From assembly GCA_965660625.1 (NCBI GenBank), contig CBFIAR010000008.1, positions 86,184 to 150,183 of the forward strand: a stretch of DNA of 64,000 nucleotides, in the 5' to 3' direction. Positions 9,113 to 16,252 of this stretch are shown here, piece after piece. Position numbers and translations under genes: made by a program. The stretch is from Glaciecola sp965660625 (GTDB lineage: Bacteria; Pseudomonadota; Gammaproteobacteria; Enterobacterales; Alteromonadaceae). The notes beneath the pieces were generated by a model. It worked only from the letters and a program-made list of their open reading frames with translations. It did no database searches and was not told the origin of the DNA. How positions within the stretch are numbered: position 1 is the first letter of the stretch; every line of letters begins with the position of its first letter.

Positions 9113-9141
9113 ACTTTTTAAGTAGCATTTGTTGTGGTCAA

Positions 9142-10065
9142 TTATACCAATGCCAACGCCTTCGTCGTTGATGGTCTGTTACTTATCTGTAACAGTAAAC
9201 AAACCATGATCAATCCAATACCTAACCAGCCAATAGCGCTGAAGCGTTCCCCTACAATCAACACCGCCATTATTGTGGCAACCGCCGGTTCTAATAAAGT
9301 GATGAGTGTTGCCTGACTCGCTTCAACATAGTTGAGTCCATAACCAAACAAGACATACCCAAAAAACATTGGCACAATCGCCATATAAATAACAACCAAT
9401 GAGTTACCGGTAGAAATGAATAGATTATCACCTGTGAAGAGAAGTGAAGGTAACAATAGAAAGGCAGCCAAAGCAAACATACTAGACATAGCTGATTTTG
9501 AATTAATACCAACATCTATCATACATTTAGCCGCCCACGAATATAAAGCGTAGGTTAACCCAGCAACTAAGCCAAGTAGCATGCCCAGATAATGACTAAG
9601 TAATTGCGTGTCGTAACCTGTGTTATTTACTTTACCCATAGCTAACATCACAATCCCGATGACACCGACTGCAAAACTGAGCAACCATCGTTTAGAAACC
9701 GATTTTTTGCTGATGAGACACTCTAACATCACTGTGAAAAAGGGTGCGCTGGCAATTGACAATACCGTACCAATAGCCACACCAGAAAGACGCATTGAAG
9801 TGTAAAAAGCCAAGGGATAAATCGCCACGGACAAACCGCCAACAAGCAATAATTTATAAGAACCTAGTAGCCTCGCTGAATCAGTAACTAACTCTCTGAA
9901 TGCGCTTAGCACAAGTAATGAACCGCCAACACCCATAGCAAATGCACCCGTTGCTAATGGACTGACGTTTGGCGTAAAACTCGCGGCAGTGCCTGTTGTT
10001 CCCCATAAAAAACTGGCGATGATTATGGCTAAGCCCCCCCGAAAAATATGGTTTTGATGGTGCAT
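9142..10065 (-). CDS. EamA/DMT-superfamily exporter
   Basis: This 307-residue inner-membrane protein has about ten hydrophobic helices in two similar halves, each an EamA repeat (first half with FLWGTTGTAASF, second half with AYALYSWAAKCMI and LITLLEPAVATIMAVL). These proteins export metabolites such as amino acids; the substrate cannot be predicted. The ATG is preceded by AGGGAA. The gene stands alone, possibly with the small frame at 8888-9112. Confidence 0.85.
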   Translation of the reverse strand: MHHQNHIFRGGLAIIIASFLWGTTGTAASFTPNVSPLATGAFAMGVGGSLLVLSAFRELVTDSARLLGSYKLLLVGGLSVAIYPLAFYTSMRLSGVAIGTVLSIASAPFFTVMLECLISKKSVSKRWLLSFAVGVIGIVMLAMGKVNNTGYDTQLLSHYLGMLLGLVAGLTYALYSWAAKCMIDVGINSKSAMSSMFALAAFLLLPSLLFTGDNLFISTGNSLVVIYMAIVPMFFGYVLFGYGLNYVEASQATLITLLEPAVATIMAVLIVGERFSAIGWLGIGLIMVCLLLQISNRPSTTKALALV

Positions 10066-10244
10066 GTGTTTCCCTATAGGTGGTTTAAATAACTCGAAAT
10101 GCGCCGACTGCAGCTAGAAAGGTAGTCAAATCTAGTATTGATGACCCCAAGAAGGCCCAACATCACTAATGGATGATTGTCAACGTGTCCTTTTAGCATG
10201 CGGCCACGGAAGTGAATGCCCTCTGGGGTGACTCATTGTAAAAA

Positions 10245-10688
10245 TTAGCAGATAGCGGCGGTCATTTGCTGCACAAAGTCGATGTACGCATTAGCATCTT
10301 CAGGAGCACCTTTTAGCTTTAAATGATCGGCATAAGCAAGTCTGGCGCTCATTGCTAACCAAAATACAGCGCTAATCAAACCAACAAAACGCCACAAGTT
10401 TGTCTTTGCCCACTTAAGTGCAAATGTCACTGACAACACATATAACACAAATCCACCCAGCTTAGATGAAGCCCAACCATTCACAAATGGATAAAGATTA
10501 AGGGGATTAGCTATAACCATGTATGCCGCAGTCACAATGAACAAAGTATATAAAATGTGCGGTCCTATTTTTAAGATCTTATTATTTACTGATTCTGATT
10601 TTTTCATCGTCAACACAAAGCTAATGAGGAAAAAAACAAAAGTTAGCAAAATTATGGTGAGATGAGTGTGCTTTATTATCGTGTACAT
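10245..10688 (-). CDS. SirB2-family membrane protein
   Basis: The 147-residue protein has four hydrophobic segments and the SirB2 pattern: an N-terminal helix beginning with a histidine pair region (IIKHTHLTIILL), a ...KIGPHILYTLFIVTAAYM segment, and WRFVGLISAVFWLAMSARLAY at the end. SirB2 proteins are small inner-membrane proteins of unknown biochemical role. AAGGA precedes the start. Confidence 0.65.
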   Translation of the reverse strand: MYTIIKHTHLTIILLTFVFFLISFVLTMKKSESVNNKILKIGPHILYTLFIVTAAYMVIANPLNLYPFVNGWASSKLGGFVLYVLSVTFALKWAKTNLWRFVGLISAVFWLAMSARLAYADHLKLKGAPEDANAYIDFVQQMTAAIC

Positions 10689-10770
10689 GGCATTCTTTCC
10701 TTGGCGTGTTTATTCTTGTTATTGACTACTCAAATGCAATCCAACACATATTATTAGCATCCACCCCGAA

Positions 10771-10796
10771 ATAATAGGGGTCAGAGTTAATTAAAT
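10771..10796. repeat. Possible RAYT/REP element end
   Basis: The stretch ATAATAGGGGTCAGAGTTAA resembles the terminal sequence (complement ACTCTGACCCC) often seen beside REP-associated IS200-like tyrosine transposase genes in gammaproteobacteria. No transposase is near and I see only this single copy, so it would be a solo end or a chance match. Confidence 0.3.
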
Positions 10797-10933
10797 TCTC
10801 AGAGGAAAGCCGGCACTGCGCTTGTAACAGGTGCTATTAGAACTAAAATTGGTTCTTTTTCGAACAATACATTTCGCCTTTGCGCAAGCGCGCAATTTTA
10901 GGATTGCTTTAGTTCTTCATACTATGTATTTTA

Positions 10934-10992
10934 AGCTTGGGACACGAAAAGCAAACCACGTTCCTTGTATTTTGCTCAATTTGTCCCAAGCT
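10934..10992 (+). promoter_or_regulatory. Stem-loop in the hpf leader
   Basis: AGCTTGGGACA (10934-10944) pairs perfectly with TGTCCCAAGCT (10982-10992). Inside the loop, GCAAA (10951-10955) pairs with TTTGC (10971-10975), giving a bipartite stem that ends 44 bases before the hpf start codon. No T-run follows, so it is more likely a leader structure or protein-binding site than a terminator. Confidence 0.45.
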
Positions 10993-11036
10993 ATATACGA
11001 AGCGTATCAAACGTAACAAAGCAAAAAGGAAAACCT

Positions 11037-11393
11037 ATGAAAATAAATGTTTCAGGTCACCACTGCGATATCTCGGAATCAATCAAAGAGGATATCGAGC
11101 AAAAATTCGAAAAAATAGCGAACCATTTTCCTACTCTAATCGCCCTAGATATTTTTGTGACAAAGGAGCACGGTGAATACAGTGTCGAACTAGCGACCAA
11201 ATATGAAGGTACCAGTATAGCTGTCAAAGGCAAAGATGACGTAATGTATCCAGCGATTTTTCAAGCTCGCAAAAAATTAGATGCAGCTCTTACACATCGC
11301 AAAGGTCAATTGAAGAGTGACCTTCACGAAAAGCCTACGGTAACAACACCAGAAATAGCTCATGAAATTATTCAAGAAATGGATTTAAAATAG
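11037..11393 (+). CDS. hpf: Ribosome hibernation-promoting factor (HPF/RaiA family)
   Basis: This 118-residue protein binds the 30S subunit and inactivates or dimerises ribosomes in stationary phase. It begins with the family hallmark MKINVSGHHCDISESIKEDI and has VAVKGKDDVMYPAI-like and KLDAALTHRKG segments. It is slightly longer than the 95-residue E. coli HPF but lacks the long C-terminal domain of the dimerising long form. The start at 11037 is fixed by AAGGA six bases upstream and by the conserved N-terminus, rather than an in-frame codon at 10965. It stands alone here, outside the usual rpoN cluster, so a paralogue may exist elsewhere. Confidence 0.88.
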   Translation: MKINVSGHHCDISESIKEDIEQKFEKIANHFPTLIALDIFVTKEHGEYSVELATKYEGTSIAVKGKDDVMYPAIFQARKKLDAALTHRKGQLKSDLHEKPTVTTPEIAHEIIQEMDLK

Positions 11394-11423
11394 TTTCTTC
11401 GGTAACCCTTTTATAAAAAATAA

Positions 11424-11469
11424 GATACGCAGTGTTTTGTAGATTAAGGTAATCACGTAACTGCGTATC
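11424..11469. repeat. Inverted repeat downstream of hpf
   Basis: GATACGCAGT (11424-11433) and ACTGCGTATC (11460-11469) are perfect inverted copies with a 26-base spacer. They sit 31 bases after the hpf stop and just before the gspS remnant. There is no T-run. It could be a factor-dependent terminator, a relic of a mobile element, or the site at which deletion occurred. Confidence 0.4.
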
Positions 11470-11827
11470 ACCCCTCACTCATTCAACGCCCTTCGGTACC
11501 TTACTCGGTGTCGCTGAAGGAGGTGTTTGCTCTTATTCAAGTGACTATGAAACTGCAAAAGAGACCGAATACCCCAATCGCTCGGCTTATCGAAGCTATT
11601 ACGATGGTATGTGTAAGGGCTACAAATGGCAATGCGTCGAATTTGCGAGTTGCGGGCTGTTTTATCAACAGCTTTGGCCTCTGCCAAAAGTAGGAAAATA
11701 CTGCGTTCAGATATGTACTTTTACAGTGGCTGGAAATTACTCTGGCAGCGGCGTGCGCGTCGACCCAACAATGATTATTGGAAAAGGTAGCGACTGCATG
11801 GCACTGAGGGTGCAAGATGATGATTGA
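11451..11827 (+). pseudogene. gspS: Glutathionylspermidine synthetase/amidase remnant with internal deletion
   Basis: Reading frame 11489-11827 encodes PFGTLLGVAEGGVCSYSSDY and GYKWQCVEFA, which match the N-terminal CHAP amidase domain of GspS (E. coli has PFGTLLGYAPGGV and GHKWQCVEFA, including the catalytic Cys). It then runs straight into YQQLWPLPKVGKY, CTFTVAGNYSG and a VRVDP...LRV tail, which match the extreme C-terminus of the same ~620-residue enzyme. Around 500 residues are missing between them, with the join near 11640-11660. The in-frame sequence back to the stop at 11450 has no ATG, GTG or TTG, so the start codon is also lost. The intact enzyme would make or cleave glutathionylspermidine. 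This is a dead gene. Confidence 0.85.
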
Positions 11828-11974
11828 AATTAGAGACAATGTAACAGAAACGTAGTGTTAAAACACGATTCATCAAATTTTACATAATCACCATAGTAAA
11901 TATCGACGAATAGTTTACTATAGATTCAATTTTGAACGTATCGTAATGTCATCCCAACACGAAGGAGTAAGTGC

Positions 11975-12916
11975 ATGGACATATTGTTTGATTATATCTT
12001 AACCGTAGAAGTAGCGATCATTGTTTTAGTATTGGTGTTTTTGAGAAGCAGTATTAAATTTGTGCCTCAAAACAGAGCATTTGTAATTGAGCGATTTGGT
12101 AAATTTCAATCGACCAAAGAAGCCGGCCTCAACTTCATTTTACCTTTTATAGACCGTATTTCAGCAGACCGTTCATTGAAAGAACAAGCGGTTGATGTTC
12201 AAGAACAAAGCGCTATTACCAAAGATAATATTTCGTTAATGGTAGATGGTGTTCTTTATTTTCGTGTGATGGACCCTTACAAGGCAACCTATGGCGTTGA
12301 AGATTATGTCTTTGCGGTAACACAGTTAGCGCAAACTACCATGCGTTCCGAATTGGGTAAAATGGAGCTAGATAAGACCTTCGAAGAACGAGATATATTG
12401 AACTTAAATATCGTAACGGCAATTAACCAGGCAGCAGGTCCTTGGGGAATTCAGGTAATGCGATATGAAATTAAAGACATTATTCCGCCGGGCTCCATCA
12501 TGGAAGCAATGGAAGCGCAAATGAAAGCCGAACGGGTAAAACGTGCGCAAATTTTAGAGTCTGAAGGTGATAGACAAGCTGCGATTAACCGCGCAGAAGG
12601 TGAAAAAGCGTCAGTAGTACTGGCCGCTGAAGGTGACAAATCAGAACAAATATTGCGAGCGCAAGGTGAAGCATCCGCAATTGTGGCGGTAGCAGAAGCA
12701 CAAGCCGAGGCGCTGAAAAAAGTAGGTGAAGCAGCGAACACTGAGGCCGGTCAGAAAGCCATCCAACTTGATCTGGCGACACGAGCCATTGAAGCTAAGA
12801 AAGCAATAGCCAAAGAGTCGAGTGTTATTCTATTACCTGACTCCAGCACAGAGGCAGCCTCAGTAGTGGCGCAAGCGACCAGCATTATTAACGCTTTGAG
12901 TAAAAAAGGAGTCTAG
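11975..12916 (+). CDS. SPFH/stomatin-family membrane protein (QmcA-like)
   Basis: The 313-residue protein starts with one transmembrane helix (EVAIIVLVLVFL), continues into the SPFH/Band-7 domain (VPQNRAFVIERFGKFQSTKEAGLN begins it) and ends with an alanine/glutamate-rich coiled coil (repeated AEG and AEAQAEA) typical of stomatins. These proteins form large membrane-bound rings and scaffold proteases or quality-control complexes. The start has GGAG at good spacing. The next gene, encoding NfeD, begins one base after its stop; the stomatin/NfeD pair is a conserved operon. Confidence 0.92.
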   Translation: MDILFDYILTVEVAIIVLVLVFLRSSIKFVPQNRAFVIERFGKFQSTKEAGLNFILPFIDRISADRSLKEQAVDVQEQSAITKDNISLMVDGVLYFRVMDPYKATYGVEDYVFAVTQLAQTTMRSELGKMELDKTFEERDILNLNIVTAINQAAGPWGIQVMRYEIKDIIPPGSIMEAMEAQMKAERVKRAQILESEGDRQAAINRAEGEKASVVLAAEGDKSEQILRAQGEASAIVAVAEAQAEALKKVGEAANTEAGQKAIQLDLATRAIEAKKAIAKESSVILLPDSSTEAASVVAQATSIINALSKKGV

Positions 12917-12917
12917 T

Positions 12918-13385
12918 ATGGAATGGGCTGCCAGCAACTTAATTGAAACGATCCTGATTATCGGGATCGTACTTTTGATCGTTGAAATTGTAGTGTTAGG
13001 TTTTAGCACATTTTTCTTATTCTTTACTGGCCTAGCAGCTCTCGCAACAGCTTTAATAATGTGGGTTGGTCTGATTCCGGAAACCCTGCATTGGACACTC
13101 GTATCAGTTTCCTTTTTCACCGTAATGCTTGCTGCTTTACTATGGAAACGGCTTTCAAAGTTGCAAAATAAAGTAGACCATAAACGCGCCGATTCTGACT
13201 TAATTGGACATACCTTCGTACTAAGCGAAAACGTAGAGGCTGCTTTGCCAATGAAAGACAAGCCTCAGTATCAGTATTCTGGTATCAATTGGCACTTGAA
13301 TGCCCATGAGGACTTGGCAAAAGGCACTTTAGTAGAAGTGGTGCAAGCTGATGTGGGTTCTTTGATGATTCAAGCAAAAAAATAG
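12918..13385 (+). CDS. NfeD-family membrane protein
   Basis: The 155-residue protein has two to three N-terminal hydrophobic helices (including LIETILIIGIVLLIVEIVVL) and a C-terminal OB-fold domain with IGHTFVLSE and the INWHLNAHEDLAKGTLVEV end typical of short NfeD proteins. It is the partner of the stomatin encoded just upstream, from which it is separated by one base. The pair acts in membrane protein quality control or microdomain organisation. Confidence 0.9.
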   Translation: MEWAASNLIETILIIGIVLLIVEIVVLGFSTFFLFFTGLAALATALIMWVGLIPETLHWTLVSVSFFTVMLAALLWKRLSKLQNKVDHKRADSDLIGHTFVLSENVEAALPMKDKPQYQYSGINWHLNAHEDLAKGTLVEVVQADVGSLMIQAKK

Positions 13386-13450
13386 TCGCTGGGTTTAGCT
13401 TGAATACATGCAGCGCTTCGACTGCATTAGTGGCCCCTAGGACCAAGCGC

Positions 13451-14470
13451 TTATGTGAACCAATGTCTTGTGCGATTAGCAAACCATACAAGTGAGAGCA
13501 TAACCGGCACTTCTACAAGCACACCAACCACCGTTGCTAGAGCCGCGCCTGAATGCAGACCAAACAGTGAAATCGCAACCGCAACTGCGAGTTCGAAAAA
13601 ATTAGAAGTACCAATCATACAAGCAGGTGCCGCTATTTTATGTGCTAACTTCATGCGTTTTGCCAACCAATAAGCTATGGCAAATATTCCGTAAGTTTGG
13701 ATCAGTAACGGTATCGCAATTAGCACGATTGCTTCAGGTTTAGATAATATAGTGTCTGCTTGGAAACCAAACAATAACGTTACCGTTGCTATCAAACCAA
13801 CGATAGACCATGGCTTCATTGTGGTCAGAAATTTATCGACCCTTGAATGGTCATCTCCGTTGTCTAGGAATTTCCGGGTGAGGGCTCCAGCAATTAGAGG
13901 CACCAGCACATAAAGTACAACCGAGAGCAAGAGCGTATCCCAAGGCACTGTAATATCAGTAACACCTAGTAATAAACCTGCAATCGGGGCAAAAGCGAAA
14001 ATCATAATGATGTCGTTAATTGAAACCTGCACGAGTGTGTAGTTGGCATCACCCTTGGTCATTTGACTCCAAACGAAGACCATTGCGGTACAAGGTGCTA
14101 CACCAAGTAGTATCATCCCGGCGATGTATTCTGTTGCGGTTTCAGGATCAACCCAATCAGCAAACAGCACTTTAAAGAATAGCCACCCTAAAAAAGCCAT
14201 TGTAAATGGTTTAATTAGCCAATTTATGACGAGTGTCAACAGCAAGCCTTTTGGTCTTTTACCCACGTCTTTTATGGATGAAAAATCGATTTGCACCATC
14301 ATTGGATAAATCATTAACCAAATGAGAATAGCGATAACAATATTAACATGGGCAAATTCAAGCTCTGCAATCACCGCAAAGGAGTCGGGTACAATTGAAC
14401 CCGCAATAATGCCCGTGATAATGGCAAGCCCTACCCAAACAGATAAATAGCGTTCGAACAATCCCATCAT
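13451..14470 (-). CDS. ACR3-family arsenite efflux transporter
   Basis: The 339-residue protein has ten hydrophobic helices and ACR3 landmarks such as GVAPCTAMVFVWSQMTKGDA, which carries the functionally essential cysteine, and MIGTSNFFELAVAVAISLFG. It expels arsenite using the membrane potential. It ends the arsenic operon arsR-arsC-arsH-acr3, 13 bases after arsH, with AAGGAG just before its tandem ATG codons. The family is unrelated to ArsB despite the shared task. Confidence 0.95.
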   Translation of the reverse strand: MMGLFERYLSVWVGLAIITGIIAGSIVPDSFAVIAELEFAHVNIVIAILIWLMIYPMMVQIDFSSIKDVGKRPKGLLLTLVINWLIKPFTMAFLGWLFFKVLFADWVDPETATEYIAGMILLGVAPCTAMVFVWSQMTKGDANYTLVQVSINDIIMIFAFAPIAGLLLGVTDITVPWDTLLLSVVLYVLVPLIAGALTRKFLDNGDDHSRVDKFLTTMKPWSIVGLIATVTLLFGFQADTILSKPEAIVLIAIPLLIQTYGIFAIAYWLAKRMKLAHKIAAPACMIGTSNFFELAVAVAISLFGLHSGAALATVVGVLVEVPVMLSLVWFANRTRHWFT

Positions 14471-14483
14471 AAACTCCTTACAA

Positions 14484-15197
14484 TTACTTTCGGTTAACGC
14501 GCTGACTTACCTGCTCTGCTGTTTCAACTCGCTCTGAATATCGATCAACAAAATAGTCTTTGTTATTACGCAGCAATAAGGTGAATTTCATCAACTCCTC
14601 CATCACGTCCACAATACGATTATAATAGGGTGAAGCCTTCATACGGCCATCTTCTTCAAACTCCAAAAACGCTTTTGCGACTGAAGATTGATTAGGGATA
14701 GTGACCATTCTCATCCAGCGACCTAAAACGCGCATCTGATTTACTGCATTGAATGATTGAGAACCACCACAGACTTGCATAATGGCTAAGGTCTTGCCTT
14801 GAGTAGGACGCACGCCTCCTATACTTANNNNNNNNNNNNNNNNNNNNNNNNNNNNNNNNNNNNNNNNNNNNNNNNNNNNNNNNNNNNNNNNNNNNNNNNN
14901 NNNNNNNNNNNNNNNNNNNNNNNNNNNNNNNNNNNNNNNNNNNNNNNNNNNNNNNNNNNNNNNNNNNNNNNNNNNNNNNNNNNNNNNNNNNNNNNNNNNN
15001 NNNNNNNNNNNNNNNNNNNNNNNNNNNNNNNNNNNNNNNNNNNNNNNNNNNNNNNNNNNNNNNNNNNNNNNNNNNNNNNNNNNNNNNNNNNNNNNNNNNN
15101 NNNNNNNCGTTGAAGGTTTTAGCTGCATAGCATTTATAGAGGGTATATCGAAAACCCGCTCTTCAATGTTTGGCAATGTGGGTTGTTGCTCTGACAT
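14484..15197 (-). CDS. arsH: ArsH organoarsenical flavin reductase (interrupted by assembly gap)
   Basis: ArsH is an NADPH-dependent FMN reductase that oxidises or detoxifies trivalent organoarsenicals. The C-terminal half is clear: GGSQSFNAVNQMRVLGRWMR and IPNQSSVAKAFLEFEEDGRM are family signatures. A run of 280 N (14828-15107) hides the middle, including the FMN-binding loop. With the gap at face value the frame stays open at 237 residues, a normal ArsH length. Its start overlaps the arsC stop as TAATG, so the two are translationally coupled. Confidence 0.92.
   Translation of the reverse strand: MSEQQPTLPNIEERVFDIPSINAMQLKPSTXXXXXXXXXXXXXXXXXXXXXXXXXXXXXXXXXXXXXXXXXXXXXXXXXXXXXXXXXXXXXXXXXXXXXXXXXXXXXXXXXXXXXXXXXXXXXXSIGGVRPTQGKTLAIMQVCGGSQSFNAVNQMRVLGRWMRMVTIPNQSSVAKAFLEFEEDGRMKASPYYNRIVDVMEELMKFTLLLRNNKDYFVDRYSERVETAEQVSQRVNRK
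14828..15107. other. Assembly gap (280 N) inside arsH
   Basis: Bases are unknown. The gap length keeps arsH in frame at a normal family length, so the estimated size is probably right and no other gene need be hidden. Confidence 0.99.
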
Positions 15198-15679
15198 TAA
15201 TTGGCACCTGCACCGGCAAGAGCGGCTTTAAGTTCGGTTTTATTCAAATCTTGTTCCGCAATATCTTTCAGTTTGTGAACGCGCTTTACTATTTCATCAA
15301 TGCAAACTAAAAAAGCCTTTTCGATTTCTGACTCGTCGCCCGCTACCTTTGAAGGATCGCTCAGCCCCCAATGCACCTTTAAACTATTACCAAAATACAC
15401 AGGGCACGTCTCATTTGCTGCAGAATCACAAACAGTGACGACAACATCTGGCTCGAAGCTTTCAAAGTCATCCCAAGACTGGCTTTGTAAGTTTTCGATA
15501 GAGTGACCCGTTTGCGTAAGATACTTTAGTGATAGCGGGTGCACCTCACCAACGGGTTGACTGCCCGCGCTTTTAGCGTCAATTACATCACCCGCGATAC
15601 TGTTGGTGATGGCTTCAGACAAAATGCTTCTGCATCGATTGTGAGTACAAATATAAAGAATTTTCATGCACGATTTCAT
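15197..15679 (-). CDS. arsC: Arsenate reductase, LMW phosphatase type
   Basis: The protein reduces arsenate to arsenite in the cytosol. It has the low-molecular-weight protein-tyrosine-phosphatase P-loop CTHNRCR (Cx5R) near its N-terminus, followed by redox-active cysteines later (VTVCDSAANETCPVYFG), the pattern of arsenate reductases in this fold rather than the glutaredoxin-fold type. Two starts are possible: 15679 (160 residues, with AAGG nine bases upstream) and 15667. I prefer 15679. It lies between arsR and arsH in the arsenic operon; the arsR stop is at 15709. Confidence 0.9.
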   Translation of the reverse strand: MKSCMKILYICTHNRCRSILSEAITNSIAGDVIDAKSAGSQPVGEVHPLSLKYLTQTGHSIENLQSQSWDDFESFEPDVVVTVCDSAANETCPVYFGNSLKVHWGLSDPSKVAGDESEIEKAFLVCIDEIVKRVHKLKDIAEQDLNKTELKAALAGAGAN

Positions 15680-15708
15680 GAGTAGTAGCCTTAGATTAAA
15701 AACAAGAG

Positions 15709-16044
15709 TTAACAACAAGAGATAGAGGAAGATTGCGATGCAATCAATTTTTGTAATGCTGAGCTAAAATATTCAGCGTTATGCTCCGCAGCAGTAACGA
15801 TGACATCTCTAGCCCACAGGGGTAATTCAGGGTCCAACTTATAAAATACCCATTTGCCGCGTCGTTCATCAATTAAAATACCGCACTTACGAAGCTGTGC
15901 TAAATGCCGAGACGTTTTAGGTTGATCGAGGTCAAGCGCCTCCATCAAATCACAAACACATGCTTCATCAGCTTTAACAATGAGTAGCAGTGATTTCAAT
16001 CGAGTTTCGTCTGCAAGACATTTAAAAAAAGTGGTTGGATTCAT
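15709..16044 (-). CDS. arsR: ArsR-family arsenic-responsive repressor
   Basis: The 111-residue winged-helix repressor has the metalloid site CVCDL in the DNA-recognition region (ADEACVCDLMEALDLDQPK), a recognition helix SRHLAQLRKCGIL and a beta wing DERRGKWVFYKL. A CC pair closes the C-terminus. It should bind the promoter and release it on binding arsenite. It is the first gene of the operon. Repeated CATATG-containing palindromes just upstream are plausible operators. Confidence 0.93.
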   Translation of the reverse strand: MNPTTFFKCLADETRLKSLLLIVKADEACVCDLMEALDLDQPKTSRHLAQLRKCGILIDERRGKWVFYKLDPELPLWARDVIVTAAEHNAEYFSSALQKLIASQSSSISCC

Positions 16045-16050
16045 TCAAAA

Positions 16051-16089
16051 CACATGTGAAAAATAACATATGTTTAATTTCGCATATGA
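16051..16089. promoter_or_regulatory. Candidate ArsR operator
   Basis: Three short palindromes, ACATGT-like (16051-16057), ACATATGT (16066-16073) and GCATATGA (16082-16089), lie within 45 bases upstream of arsR, about 16 bases apart, so on similar faces of the helix. ArsR sites are usually imperfect AT-rich dyads at this position. Confidence 0.4.
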
Positions 16090-16252
16090 TACAGCCTCGG
16101 TCAATCGATAATTTAGGGCAACAACTTTGGAACATGAGCGTTGTATAACACTAATGTCTATGATCACTCGCTTTCACATTTTATCGTTTCGTTGTACTTT
16201 ATATATACCCAAAATGTATTCATTAATCGCAAACAAAAATTGGAAAGCAATC

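Larger units (their letters stand above)
10689..11036. other. Intergenic region upstream of hpf
   Basis: No gene is supported in these 348 bases. They contain the RAYT-like motif at 10771-10796 and the large inverted repeat at 10934-10992 that would fold in the hpf leader. Open frames present are short and unlike proteins. Confidence 0.5.

Noticed and set aside
10080..10240. A reverse-strand frame reading VTPEGIHFRGRMLKGHV and further, after the SirB2 gene.
   Set aside because: About 50 codons, preceded by a stop codon, no ribosome site, no recognised family; likely chance.
11508..11693. A frame over the gspS ghost with RVAGCFINSFGL that suggests a frameshifted continuation of the amidase domain (RRxxFIN).
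   Set aside because: The other frame continues straight into the unmistakable GspS C-terminus, so no frameshift is needed; this resemblance is coincidental.
11475..11839. Reverse-strand open frames of 70 and 100 codons over the gspS ghost.
   Set aside because: They are antisense shadows of a recognisable coding remnant and lack ribosome sites or family similarity.
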